Both the position numbers and the translations under genes were made by a program. Source: Aerococcaceae bacterium DSM 111022 (GTDB lineage: Bacteria > Bacillota > Bacilli > Lactobacillales > Aerococcaceae). From it: a stretch of DNA of 33,898 nt. Positions 22,938 through 30,353 of this stretch are shown piece by piece (position 1 is the stretch's first letter; every line of letters starts with the position of its first letter). The notes beneath the pieces are model-generated. The model had not been told where the DNA came from, ran no database searches, and saw nothing but the letters and a program-made list of their open reading frames with translations. The DNA lies in contig JACBXO010000011.1 of assembly GCA_015863195.1 (NCBI GenBank), forward strand, positions 1-33,898, read 5' to 3'.

Positions 22938-22959
22938 GTGTTCTATAATATATAATCTA

Positions 22960-23811
22960 TTAAATAGCTAAAATAATACGGTTTTTCGCAGGGTCGTAAG
23001 TCACAACCGAACCATTTTCTTTAGTTACAGAAGCACCAATCGCTTCTAATTGTTTAATCACTTGTTGTCTCGTCTCTTCATCTTCAAGAACAATTGTGTA
23101 AGATTTTAACCCGACACTATTTTCTGGAAGAATTGGCGCTCTTCTACCCATCCAAGTATTTAACGCAATGTGGTGGTGATAATTACCTGTTGAAATAAAC
23201 AACGCCTGTCCACCATAATTATTTACCACTTCATAACCTAGACCATCAATATAAAATTGTTTTGTTTCTTCTAAATCCCCAACATATAAATGAATATGTC
23301 CCATGATTGTGTCTTTTGGTAGCCCCGTCCAAGGTGCTTGCTGATCACCTTCTGCTAGTAAACTATTAAAATCAACAGCCTCAACCGTCATCTCTACCTC
23401 ACCATGATTCCAGTTCCACTCTGATGGATCATTATCATAAGCGATTTCAATTTCATTACCGTCTGGGTCAACTATATAAATCGCTTCACTCACTTTATGG
23501 TCCCCCGCACCGATTTCAACATTATGTCTCACTAATTGGAAGACCATATTTGCTAAATCTGAACGTTTAGAGAAAAGTAATGCAAAATGATAAATGCCTA
23601 GTGCTCTTCTTGGCTTAGGTATAGCATTAACCGGTTGTTCAATGGTTAAGATACCTGTTTTCCCGTCTGCAGTTAACGTAGCTGTTTGCCCTTCTTGACT
23701 CAATACTTGGAAACCAATCACTTCTGTATAAAATTTCAGTGAACGGTCAAAATCTAACACCTTAATACTTACATGACTGACATAACGATTTGGTTTACTA
23801 TGATAATTCAT
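22960..23811 (-). CDS. CatE-like ring-cleavage dioxygenase / glyoxalase-superfamily protein
   Basis: The 283 residues contain two vicinal-oxygen-chelate modules. The first has YVSHVSIKVLDFDRSLKFYT (His ~13), IYHFALLF and PDGNEIEIAYD (Glu ligand). The second has MGHIHLYVGDLEETKQFYI and GNYHHHIALNTW. This is the organisation of YwbC/CatE-type catechol 2,3-dioxygenase-like proteins of Firmicutes, which protect against quinones and catechols; many chromosomal members have an unproven substrate. It is divergent from a TetR-family regulator (24001) with matching half-sites between them, so it is probably repressed by that protein and induced by an aromatic or electrophilic compound. Confidence 0.8.
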   Translation of the reverse strand: MNYHSKPNRYVSHVSIKVLDFDRSLKFYTEVIGFQVLSQEGQTATLTADGKTGILTIEQPVNAIPKPRRALGIYHFALLFSKRSDLANMVFQLVRHNVEIGAGDHKVSEAIYIVDPDGNEIEIAYDNDPSEWNWNHGEVEMTVEAVDFNSLLAEGDQQAPWTGLPKDTIMGHIHLYVGDLEETKQFYIDGLGYEVVNNYGGQALFISTGNYHHHIALNTWMGRRAPILPENSVGLKSYTIVLEDEETRQQVIKQLEAIGASVTKENGSVVTYDPAKNRIILAI

Positions 23812-23873
23812 TTTTTATTCCTCCATCAATTTGTATTTATATTATCTTAAACGATGATTAATCAACACTATCA

Positions 23874-23958
23874 CTTATGCGACACATGTTGTATAATTCT
23901 ATTATAGATTGACAGTCACTCCCACTCAAGCACCAAAAACACGCATCTGTCACATAAG
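23874..23958. promoter_or_regulatory. Inverted half-sites in the CatE/TetR intergenic region
   Basis: CTTATGCGACA (23874-23884) and TGTCACATAAG (23948-23958) are inverted copies with one mismatch, 63 bp apart. The left site lies beside a -10-like TATAAT (about 23893); the right lies about 42 bp before the TetR start. This fits divergent control by the TetR protein, though TetR sites are usually compact palindromes, so the assignment is tentative. Confidence 0.4.
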
Positions 23959-24000
23959 CAACACTTTCAACAAAATGTTACAAAACTAGGAGGACCACAT

Positions 24001-24573
24001 ATGACCGAAATAAAAACAGACCTACGCACCATCCGCACCAGAAAAGCAATCGTCGACTCATTCATCGAATTGCTAGAAAACAAAGACTTCACCAGCATCA
24101 CCATCAGCGAAATCACCACTGCAGCCATGATCAACCGAGGCACTTTTTACCGCCATTTCCTCGACAAATATGACCTACTCGAAAAGGCAATTAAAGAAAT
24201 TTTAATGAAACAACTCATCGAACAATTAAAAAGCAACGAAGACTTTAACGAAGAAATGTTAAAAGGCATTTTCATTTCCATCACCAACTTCTACAACAGC
24301 CTATCTAACCGCTGCCAAAAAAGTTACGGCGACATGACCATGAATATCGAAATCGTCTTAAAAGAAGAACTCACACGCATCATATCCAACGCACTCGAAA
24401 TAAAATACCCAAATAAAGACCCCCAAAAACTCACCAGCATCGCAACCATGCTCAGCTGGATGCTCTACGGCGCCTCCCTCGACTGGGAAACCAACAGCCT
24501 CCAAACACCCGAAGCCTACTTTGACGAAACCAAAATCGCCTTCAAACAAATTTTGGCAGACGACTCATTTTAA
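24001..24573 (+). CDS. TetR-family transcriptional repressor
   Basis: ATG at 24001 follows AGGAGG. The 190-residue protein has the TetR helix-turn-helix at residues 9-55 (RTRKAIVDSFIELLENKDF then TISEITTAAMINRGTFYRHF) and a helical ligand-binding C-terminal domain of the YxaF/DhaS-like style. Its codons are markedly C-rich at third positions (ACC, ATC, GAC) compared with the AT-rich genes around it. It is divergent from the CatE-like dioxygenase and probably represses it in response to an aromatic ligand (inference). Confidence 0.88.
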   Translation: MTEIKTDLRTIRTRKAIVDSFIELLENKDFTSITISEITTAAMINRGTFYRHFLDKYDLLEKAIKEILMKQLIEQLKSNEDFNEEMLKGIFISITNFYNSLSNRCQKSYGDMTMNIEIVLKEELTRIISNALEIKYPNKDPQKLTSIATMLSWMLYGASLDWETNSLQTPEAYFDETKIAFKQILADDSF

Positions 24574-24627
24574 GGTATGACAGTGGTGAATTTGCTAGCA
24601 TCTGCGATGTTAATACGTACAAAAATC

Positions 24628-24664
24628 GAAGAGGCCAGGACACAAAGTCCCAGCCTCTTTTTCC
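24628..24664 (+). terminator. Terminator after the TetR gene
   Basis: GAGGC and GGAC pair with GTCC and GCCTC, followed by TTTTT. The 21 bases at 24621-24641 are identical to those at 27016-27036, which start another terminator. Confidence 0.8.
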
Positions 24665-24722
24665 ACTTATCCACCTGTTCATAAGTCGTTTTAACTAAAC
24701 GATTGACAGGGCGTGTGCATAA

Positions 24723-24956
24723 CTAATCACACGTCCGTGTCGCGACGCCTCCGCATTGCGCACAATTTCCTTCAATAAGCACGTACGTACCACTACTTCC
24801 CATAAGCACATTGTAACCCGGTTTCAAAGATGTTCCCTTACACTTCATGCAGTAAGCATTGTTCAACCACATATCCTTCCAATGGTCAGGATATTCATTC
24901 CATAACTTCAGCGCTTCAAATTCCGTTACGCCATTATTCGGTCTAGATTTATTCAT
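24723..24956 (-). CDS. Small zinc-ribbon protein
   Basis: ATG 24956 is preferred because AGAGG lies seven bases before it; the ATG six bases earlier would be too close to it. The 77-residue product has two CxxC knuckles (YCMKCKGTSL at ~37-40 and NCAQCGG at ~66-69) separated by ~25 residues, the spacing of a zinc ribbon, and a final Cys near the end. The N-terminal half (EFEALKLWNEYPDHWKDMWL) is helical and aromatic. No enzymatic motif is visible. It is a stand-alone gene between a TetR unit and an aldo/keto reductase; function unknown. Confidence 0.7.
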   Translation of the reverse strand: MNKSRPNNGVTEFEALKLWNEYPDHWKDMWLNNAYCMKCKGTSLKPGYNVLMGSSGTYVLIEGNCAQCGGVATRTCD

Positions 24957-25057
24957 ACACATACCTCTTTCTAATTATTTTTATTATCTCAAAAATGACG
25001 CTCATTTTATAGTAAAATTCCATATCAATTGAGCTAATGTAAGGATATACGCAAAAC

Positions 25058-25096
25058 AGCCCGTTTCTCAAAATAGAAAACGGGCTTTGTTTTTTT
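25058..25096. terminator. Bidirectional terminator before the aldo/keto reductase end
   Basis: AGCCCGTTTCT (25058-25068) and AGAAAACGGGCT (25075-25086) form a GC-topped stem with T-runs on both exits. It serves the reductase on the minus strand. Confidence 0.8.
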
Positions 25097-25099
25097 AGT

Positions 25100-26050
25100 T
25101 TACGGTAAAGTGTTCCCTGCTCGGCGGTAGATCTCATACCATTCTTCGCGGGTAATTGTGATGTCGCTGGCCTTTGCGTAATTTTGAATGCGTTCTGGCG
25201 TCATCGTACCAAGAATCACTTGCATATTGGCAGGATGGCGCAAGATCCAAGCAATCGCCATCACTTCGCTGTCGACATTATATTTTGCGCCAATTTCAGT
25301 TAAAACGTCGTTTAACGCCTGATATTCGGGATCATTTAGGAAGACACCGTTCGCTCCTTGAACCGGTGACCAAGGTTGAATAGTCATATCATGAAGCCTT
25401 GAATAATCAAGCAAGCCATGATCACGGTCAATACTTTCATGATTTCTACGGTTCACATTCAAACCAAAATCGATCATCCCTGTATGCGCGGCTGAAAATT
25501 GTAATTGATTAGCAACAAGTTCTTGACCTAGAAATTTCTTCAGTAATTCAATTTGAGTTGGCGTATGATTACTCACACCAAAATGCTTAACTTTGCCACT
25601 TGAATAGAGTGCATCAAACGCTTCTGCCACTTCTTCCGGCTCAAAAAGCGTGTCATTACGGTGTAGTAGTAACACATCTAAATAGTCAGTTTGTAAGTTT
25701 CTCAAAGAGTTTTCAACTGTCGTCATAATATGGTCCTTGGAAAGATCATAAAATTCCCCTTTAATCCCATTATTAAAAGGACCGCGGATGCCAACTTTTG
25801 ACTGTAAAATAATGTCCTCGCGGTTAATTGATAATTCACTAAACACTTGGCCAAAGTGTTTTTCGGATCCACCAAGTTCCTTTCCGTAAATATCGGCATG
25901 GTCAAAAAAGTTGATGCCTAAGTCAAAAGCTGTTTGAATCGTTCGTTTCGCCACTTCTTTGGGACGACTTTCTATTCTCATACATCCAAGCGCAATATTT
26001 GGAACCTTCAGTCCCGACTTACCTAATTCAATTTGCTTCACTCTACTCAC
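25100..26050 (-). CDS. Aldo/keto reductase (YdhF-like)
   Basis: The 316-residue protein carries the aldo/keto reductase signature NFFDHADIYG. The catalytic tetrad is visible: Asp50, Tyr55, Lys85 (LQSKVG) and His130 (LLLHRND). Cofactor-binding elements near the C-terminus are GTMTPERIQNYAKASDI, typical of NADPH-binding members. The length and the GSEKHFG and RNHESIDRDHGLLDY segments fit the YdhF group of oxidoreductases, cytoplasmic enzymes reducing aldehydes or ketones of unknown physiological identity. It ends 43 bp before a strong terminator and seems to be monocistronic. Confidence 0.9.
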   Translation of the reverse strand: MSRVKQIELGKSGLKVPNIALGCMRIESRPKEVAKRTIQTAFDLGINFFDHADIYGKELGGSEKHFGQVFSELSINREDIILQSKVGIRGPFNNGIKGEFYDLSKDHIMTTVENSLRNLQTDYLDVLLLHRNDTLFEPEEVAEAFDALYSSGKVKHFGVSNHTPTQIELLKKFLGQELVANQLQFSAAHTGMIDFGLNVNRRNHESIDRDHGLLDYSRLHDMTIQPWSPVQGANGVFLNDPEYQALNDVLTEIGAKYNVDSEVMAIAWILRHPANMQVILGTMTPERIQNYAKASDITITREEWYEIYRRAGNTLP

Positions 26051-26113
26051 CTATTTCCTTTCAAAATCAGTTCAAGCCGTTAGTTTGTACAAAACTTGAT
26101 TTTTTGAGGTAGA

Positions 26114-26332
26114 TTATTTCAGTCCCCATTCTTTTTTGAGATTTTCATGAGAAATACTGTCCTGTTGACGTTCTTCTTGTGACATCGATTCCCATTCAAG
26201 AATTGATTCAATTTCCCATTCCTCAGGTTCAACAGTTTCAGTCAATTTGTTCACTGATCGCAACACTAGCTCTGCACTTTCATTATCTAAATACTTTACT
26301 GCATCGCTTAATTTCTCATGAACAGACTCCAA
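26114..26332 (-). CDS. Small acidic antitoxin-like protein
   Basis: A TTG start at 26332 with GAGGAGG five bases upstream yields 72 residues. The sequence is helical and acidic (MESVHEKLSDAVKYLDNESA) and ends SISHENLKKEWGLK. The ending I-S-H-E-x-x-K-K-x-(F/W/L)-G-L is common at the C-terminus of RelB/Phd-type antitoxins, where it contacts a RelE-like toxin. No toxin gene lies on either side (the aldo/keto reductase follows, 63 bp on). It may be an orphan antitoxin or an unrelated small regulator. The gene itself is well supported by its ribosome site. Confidence 0.6.
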   Translation of the reverse strand: MESVHEKLSDAVKYLDNESAELVLRSVNKLTETVEPEEWEIESILEWESMSQEERQQDSISHENLKKEWGLK

Positions 26333-26485
26333 AACAGCCTCCTCATGTTATTGTTATTTTCATTATAACAGTATCTTTCACAATATTATATTATTTAACA
26401 AACCCAAACAACCAATATAGTATAAAGTGCTTCAGTTCAATATTTCAATTGAATCAGTTATGATAACCATAAAGGAGGCAGGAAA

Positions 26486-26977
26486 ATGATTACAGACATT
26501 GATAAAAAACATCTAAAACGTTGTATTGAACTCGCCCAGGAAGCACTAGATAAAGGTGACCAACCTTTTGGCTCCGTGTTAGTTTCAGCTGACGGCGAGA
26601 TCTTATTCGAAGACCACAACCATGTGTCAAACGGCGACCACACTCAGCATCCGGAATTTAATATTGCCCGCTGGGCAGGTCAAAATATGACTGAGCAAGA
26701 AAGAAAAGTCGCGACCGTTTATACTTCCGGCGAACATTGCCCCATGTGCGCGGCCGCCCACGGCGCTGTGAAACTCGGCCGGATCGTCTACGCCAGTTCT
26801 TCCAAACAACTCACAAAATGGCACAAGGAATTCGGTGTCCAGACCGATTCCCGAGTGATTTCTCGCCCCATCGAAGACGTCATTCAAAACACTCCCGTCG
26901 ACGGCCCCGTCAATGATTTGGCTGAAGAAGTAAAAGCACTTCAGCAAAAATATCACGCAAAATATGGGAAAGTATAA
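26486..26977 (+). CDS. Cytidine/guanine-deaminase-fold nucleoside deaminase
   Basis: ATG at 26486 follows AAAGGAGG. The 163-residue protein has the CDA-fold zinc site: HPE at about residues 54-56 (in place of the usual HAE) and EHCPMCAAA (Cys ~85 and ~88), plus QPFGSVLV before it as in guanine deaminases and TadA-like enzymes. It would hydrolyse an amino group from a purine or pyrimidine base or nucleoside in the cytoplasm. The Ala-to-Pro change next to the catalytic Glu occurs in a subset of this family and does not remove a ligand. Its third codon positions are GC-richer than its neighbours. Confidence 0.85.
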   Translation: MITDIDKKHLKRCIELAQEALDKGDQPFGSVLVSADGEILFEDHNHVSNGDHTQHPEFNIARWAGQNMTEQERKVATVYTSGEHCPMCAAAHGAVKLGRIVYASSSKQLTKWHKEFGVQTDSRVISRPIEDVIQNTPVDGPVNDLAEEVKALQQKYHAKYGKV

Positions 26978-27021
26978 TAAGTAGATTTTTTAAGTCACTC
27001 CGATTTTAATTCATTAAAAAA

Positions 27022-27058
27022 TCGAAGAGGCCAGGACCCGAAGGTTCTAGCCTCTTTT
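27022..27058. terminator. Terminator between the deaminase and LysM genes
   Basis: GAGGC..GGACC pairs with GGTTC..GCCTC and is followed by TTTT. The first arm is identical to that of the terminator at 24628, while the second arm differs but still pairs. It can serve both convergent genes. Confidence 0.8.
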
Positions 27059-27067
27059 CAAAAGAAA

Positions 27068-28093
27068 TTATTTAATAATGAGTCGTTGGTTGATATGAAT
27101 AATGTTTGACGTTAAGCCATTCCAATTCTTAATTTGTTGCACCGATGTGTTATGACGGACCGCAATATTCCAGAGTGTGTCGCCTGCTTTGACGACATAC
27201 GTTCCTTGTTGTTGAGTCACTTTTAATGTTTGACCAATAGCCAAAAAGTTTGACGTTAAGCCATTCCAAGTTTTCAATTGGTTTACTGTCACATTGTATC
27301 TACGACTAATTCCCCACAAAGTATCGCCGGACTTAACGGTATAAGTCGTCGTTTCTTGTGGCGTCTCGGGTTGCGTTGGACCTGATTCTGGGGGAATCAA
27401 CTTGATTTGTTGGTTGACTCGAATTAAATCGGTCGTTAAATGGTTCCATAGGCGTAAATTATTGAGGCTTACGCCAAATCGTTGGCCGATAGACCAAAGT
27501 GTGTCGCCTGATTTAACTGTATAAGTAACTACATCACCACTATGTTCATCAGGTTCCTCTGGATAAGTGGGATTGGTAATGTCAGGAATCATTTTTAACT
27601 CTTGACCAATTTGTAATAAATCAGTCGTCAAATGGTTCCATAAGCGCAAGTTATTCGGTGTAACACCAAATCGTTGACCAATAGACCAGAGTGTATCGCC
27701 CGCTTTAACTTGGTAAGTCACTACATCGCCACTATGATCATCATTTTCATTGGGTACCTCTGGCTCCGTTGGCGTTTCAATCGGAGCAGTCGTTTCTGGA
27801 ATCACTTTTAACACTTGCCCAATTTGTAATAAATCAGTGGTTAAATGGTTCCATAATCTCAATTCATCTACCGTTACGCCGTATTGACCGGCAATCCTAT
27901 ATAAATTCTCACCTGCAACAACTGTATGTTCAACAACTGTCCCTGTACTGTAATCTTCACTCGCATTCGTATCTGTTTGTGCTTGAGCGACTTGTATATC
28001 TACTGACACCGCTAATAAAACAATACTTGCGAAAAGGGTTAAAGGAAATACTAGCCCGATTCGTCTATCCGTCCGCTTTCTCATAACACCCAC
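27068..28093 (-). CDS. Secreted five-LysM cell-wall-binding protein
   Basis: The 341-residue product has a signal peptide (positively charged MGVMRKRTDRR, hydrophobic LVFPLTLFASIVLLAVSV, cleavage near QAQA). Five LysM domains follow, each with the pattern TYxVKxGDTLWxI...LRLWNHLTTDLL.IGQ.LK: three ~45-residue copies separated by Pro/Glu/Asp linkers and two closely packed at the C-terminus (KTWNGLTSNF and KNWNGLTSNI). LysM domains bind N-acetylglucosamine of peptidoglycan. No hydrolase domain is present, so it is a wall-binding protein, perhaps a scaffold or a regulator of autolysis. Domains 1-3 share long identical stretches, showing recent duplication. Confidence 0.9.
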   Translation of the reverse strand: MGVMRKRTDRRIGLVFPLTLFASIVLLAVSVDIQVAQAQTDTNASEDYSTGTVVEHTVVAGENLYRIAGQYGVTVDELRLWNHLTTDLLQIGQVLKVIPETTAPIETPTEPEVPNENDDHSGDVVTYQVKAGDTLWSIGQRFGVTPNNLRLWNHLTTDLLQIGQELKMIPDITNPTYPEEPDEHSGDVVTYTVKSGDTLWSIGQRFGVSLNNLRLWNHLTTDLIRVNQQIKLIPPESGPTQPETPQETTTYTVKSGDTLWGISRRYNVTVNQLKTWNGLTSNFLAIGQTLKVTQQQGTYVVKAGDTLWNIAVRHNTSVQQIKNWNGLTSNIIHINQRLIIK

Positions 28094-28237
28094 CTCTTCC
28101 TTTGTTACAATAAGGTTACGTTATCTTTACATTAATTTTACACCCGTTGAAGGCTAATTGCAATCAATTAATGCGCTAAAGTCACGGAAGTTGATGGATT
28201 TGAGCGATTAATTTTAAAATAGTTTACAGCAAAAAAG

Positions 28238-28263
28238 CCAGGTTCTCGTTAAAAAGAACCTGG
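28238..28263 (-). terminator. Terminator of the OsmC-type gene
   Basis: CCAGGTTCT and AGAACCTGG are perfect nine-base arms, followed by CTTTTTTG on the minus strand, 16 bp past the stop codon at 28279. Between it and the LysM start (28093) I see no gene. Confidence 0.8.
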
Positions 28264-28278
28264 AGCTTGTTACTTCAA

Positions 28279-28677
28279 TTATACGAATTTAACCACTTCT
28301 TCTAACTCAATCGCTGGGTCCAATGATTGGATAACTGGACAATAGCGAGAAACAAAACGCGTTAGATTACTGCTGCGACGTTCTGCATTTTCATCTGCTG
28401 CATCAACATTAAAAATCAGTTTTAATGTCTTAATTGGACGTGCCTGATTTTCTTCCTCATCCACTCGTGTAAATTCAATATCTACACGCTTTAAATCAGC
28501 ATCAATTTCAGACCTAACTAACATATCGCTAAATACTGCAGCACCACACGCTGCTGAAGCTGTTAATAACATTTCTAGAGCTGAATAAGTCGTTTTACCA
28601 TCAATGACCCATTCACCGTCTTGAATCGGTAAAGATAATTTACCTTGATCAACATTTAGATATAATTCTTTCGCCAT
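28279..28677 (-). CDS. OsmC/Ohr-family peroxiredoxin-like protein
   Basis: The 132-residue protein has the OsmC fold: an N-terminal beta segment, ALEMLLTASAACGAAVFSDML (first Cys at residue 44, on the long central helix), a beta strand with RVDIEFTRVDEEE, and FVSRYCPVIQSL (second Cys at 113). Two cysteines in these positions are the catalytic pair that reduces organic hydroperoxides with dithiol help. It is of the shorter YhfA/OsmC-like branch rather than Ohr proper. It has its own terminator and is preceded by AGGAG; it is probably monocistronic and cytoplasmic. Confidence 0.85.
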   Translation of the reverse strand: MAKELYLNVDQGKLSLPIQDGEWVIDGKTTYSALEMLLTASAACGAAVFSDMLVRSEIDADLKRVDIEFTRVDEEENQARPIKTLKLIFNVDAADENAERRSSNLTRFVSRYCPVIQSLDPAIELEEVVKFV

Positions 28678-28780
28678 TAAATCACTCCTCGTCTTTGTTT
28701 AACCCTAGCAAATCCCTGGTAAGTTGTCTATTAAATTGATTTACTCTACTATCCGGACCGCATAGAATTCGATTTTGTAA

Positions 28781-29221
28781 TTATTGAACCGTATATTCTA
28801 AAATCTCAACCACTTGGTCCAAGTTTTCTACAGTAACATTCGCTTTATTAGACAATTCTTTTAAAGAATGTATCAAAGATTCTGGTCTAATAATAATTAA
28901 AGGTTTGCCTTTATTAATTGCAGTTGTGGCATCCATGGCAGTATTCCATTGGCGGTACGTTTCACCGAAGTTAGCAACAACAATATCTGCCTTGTTCATC
29001 AAAACTTGAGTTCTGAAATTATTAATGTCTGAAGCCGCATCATCACGGAAAGAATTATTCGGTTGTTCACCTAATATTTGCTCCCCAATCCCGTCAGATT
29101 GGTCATGGTCTGTTTGCGGCGATACGAAAGTAAATGGTAAGTTTTTCTCTTCCACTTTTTTAATCAACTCTTCACGCCAATTATCATGAATCTGCCCCGC
29201 TAAATATACAACATAATTCAT
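28781..29221 (-). CDS. ytoQ: YtoQ family protein (nucleoside 2-deoxyribosyltransferase-like)
   Basis: ATG 29221 after AGGAGTGA is the start, giving 146 residues, the normal size of YtoQ; an earlier ATG at 29245 has no ribosome site. The sequence opens MNYVVYLAGQIHDNWREEL and contains SPQTDHDQSDGIGE, MNKADIVVANFGETYRQWN and AINKGKPLIII, the conserved blocks of the family. It has a Rossmann-like fold related to nucleoside 2-deoxyribosyltransferases; its reaction is not established. It is transcribed alone, divergent from the TspO-like gene. Confidence 0.85.
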   Translation of the reverse strand: MNYVVYLAGQIHDNWREELIKKVEEKNLPFTFVSPQTDHDQSDGIGEQILGEQPNNSFRDDAASDINNFRTQVLMNKADIVVANFGETYRQWNTAMDATTAINKGKPLIIIRPESLIHSLKELSNKANVTVENLDQVVEILEYTVQ

Positions 29222-29383
29222 CAAATCACTCCTCACTTTAAACATATATCAATTCAAGTGAAGACTCAAACTTTTTGGCTTAATATTATTTTTATGGTCT
29301 GGCGAAAATACTTTAGTTTTTACAGAGGTAAAATTATACAAGAAAAGATAGTAAAAGTAATTTTGACGAACCGATCCAAATAC

Positions 29384-29412
29384 TTTACTGATCAAATGAT
29401 AAGTTTTATAAT
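29384..29412 (+). promoter_or_regulatory. Promoter of the TspO-like gene
   Basis: TTTACT, a 17-bp spacer and perfect TATAAT (ending about 29412), 32 bp before the ATG at 29444. This supports the short form of the gene, since the upstream part of the open frame lies before the promoter. Confidence 0.6.
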
Positions 29413-29443
29413 GAAGATAACAAATAAAGAAGGAGTGTTCAAA

Positions 29444-30214
29444 ATGTCGATCAAAAGAAAAGCCTGGATCAATGTTATTATGTTACTTATTACTTTTGGT
29501 GTTAATTTTTTAGGCGCAAGTGGTTTCATAAACGGCATGTCACAAGCAGATGTTTCAGATAAATACAACACGCTAATCACACCAGCTGGATTTACATTCA
29601 GCATATGGAGTATTATTTACACACTATTGTTAGTGTCGCTAATTTTAATGGCCATTAAATCGAATCAAAGTTATTACAAAAAGACTGTTGAATTAATCTC
29701 CGTAGATATCTGGTTATCCTTAATCTTTAATATGTTGTGGATTGTCAGTTTTTCCTTTGAATGGGTAGGCATATCAACAATTTTCATCTTCATTTATTTA
29801 TATTTCTTAACGAGAATTTTAATGAAAATAAAAACGGTTAATCAAGATGGACAATGGTTAATCCCAGTGTCATTTGGCTTAAATGCCGGCTGGCTTTTCA
29901 TTGCGAGCGTTGTAAATGTCGCTGCTTTCTTAACTCAAATTGAATGGTCTGGCTTTGGTATCAGCGATAATATTTGGACAGGAATTATTATAGTTGTTGC
30001 TACAGCATTGGCTTATATTGTGGGCGAAAAAATCGATAATGCAGCATTTACCTTACCGATTGCCTGGGCATTCTGGGGGATCTTCTCAGCCCTACAAGAT
30101 AAAAATGTTTCGACTATTTTACTTGGGCTGTCAATCATAGCTAATGTAGTCATGATTCTAACCGCTGTTAAAATTTTCATGCAAAATAATAACGCTGTTT
30201 TTCCAAAAAATTAA
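29444..30214 (+). CDS. TspO/MBR-like tryptophan-rich membrane protein
   Basis: The start is ATG 29444 (AAGGAGTG upstream); 62 codons further upstream are open but lie before the promoter. The 256-residue protein has about eight hydrophobic helices. It contains TPAGFTFSIWSIIYTLL, the conserved first-loop motif of the TspO/MBR superfamily, and the tryptophan-rich NMLWIVSFSFEW and AWAFWGIFSAL. TspO proteins bind tetrapyrroles, but the longer relatives of this type in Firmicutes are uncharacterised. No operon partner is present; a terminator follows at once. Confidence 0.75.
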   Translation: MSIKRKAWINVIMLLITFGVNFLGASGFINGMSQADVSDKYNTLITPAGFTFSIWSIIYTLLLVSLILMAIKSNQSYYKKTVELISVDIWLSLIFNMLWIVSFSFEWVGISTIFIFIYLYFLTRILMKIKTVNQDGQWLIPVSFGLNAGWLFIASVVNVAAFLTQIEWSGFGISDNIWTGIIIVVATALAYIVGEKIDNAAFTLPIAWAFWGIFSALQDKNVSTILLGLSIIANVVMILTAVKIFMQNNNAVFPKN

Positions 30215-30219
30215 CTAAA

Positions 30220-30266
30220 AAAACGAGTATTTACTGAATTGTCTTCAGTAGATACTCGTTTTTTGT
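30220..30266. terminator. Terminator after the TspO-like gene
   Basis: AACGAGTAT with ACTGAA pairs with TTCAGT and ATACTCGTT, followed by TTTTT on the plus strand; A-runs allow use from the other side. Confidence 0.8.
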
Positions 30267-30311
30267 GTACTATACGACTTTAAATCGCGTCACTTGTCCA
30301 TCCTCATCCAA

Positions 30312-30346
30312 AACAATACCCGAAAATCTGACAGGATTTCCGGGTA
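30312..30346 (-). terminator. Terminator of the CorC-type gene
   Basis: On the minus strand ACCCGGAAATC pairs with GATTTTCGGGT around CTGTCA, followed by ATTGTTTT. It starts 8 bp after the stop codon at 30354. Confidence 0.7.
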
Positions 30347-30353
30347 ATAGCTT

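Noticed and set aside
24949-25137. 62-codon minus-strand open frame
   Set aside because: It spans the bidirectional terminator at 25058-25096 and the 3' end of the reductase gene and has no ribosome site.
29258-29443. N-terminal extension of the TspO-like protein
   Set aside because: The promoter (TTTACT-N17-TATAAT) and the ribosome site both lie inside this stretch, directly before ATG 29444.
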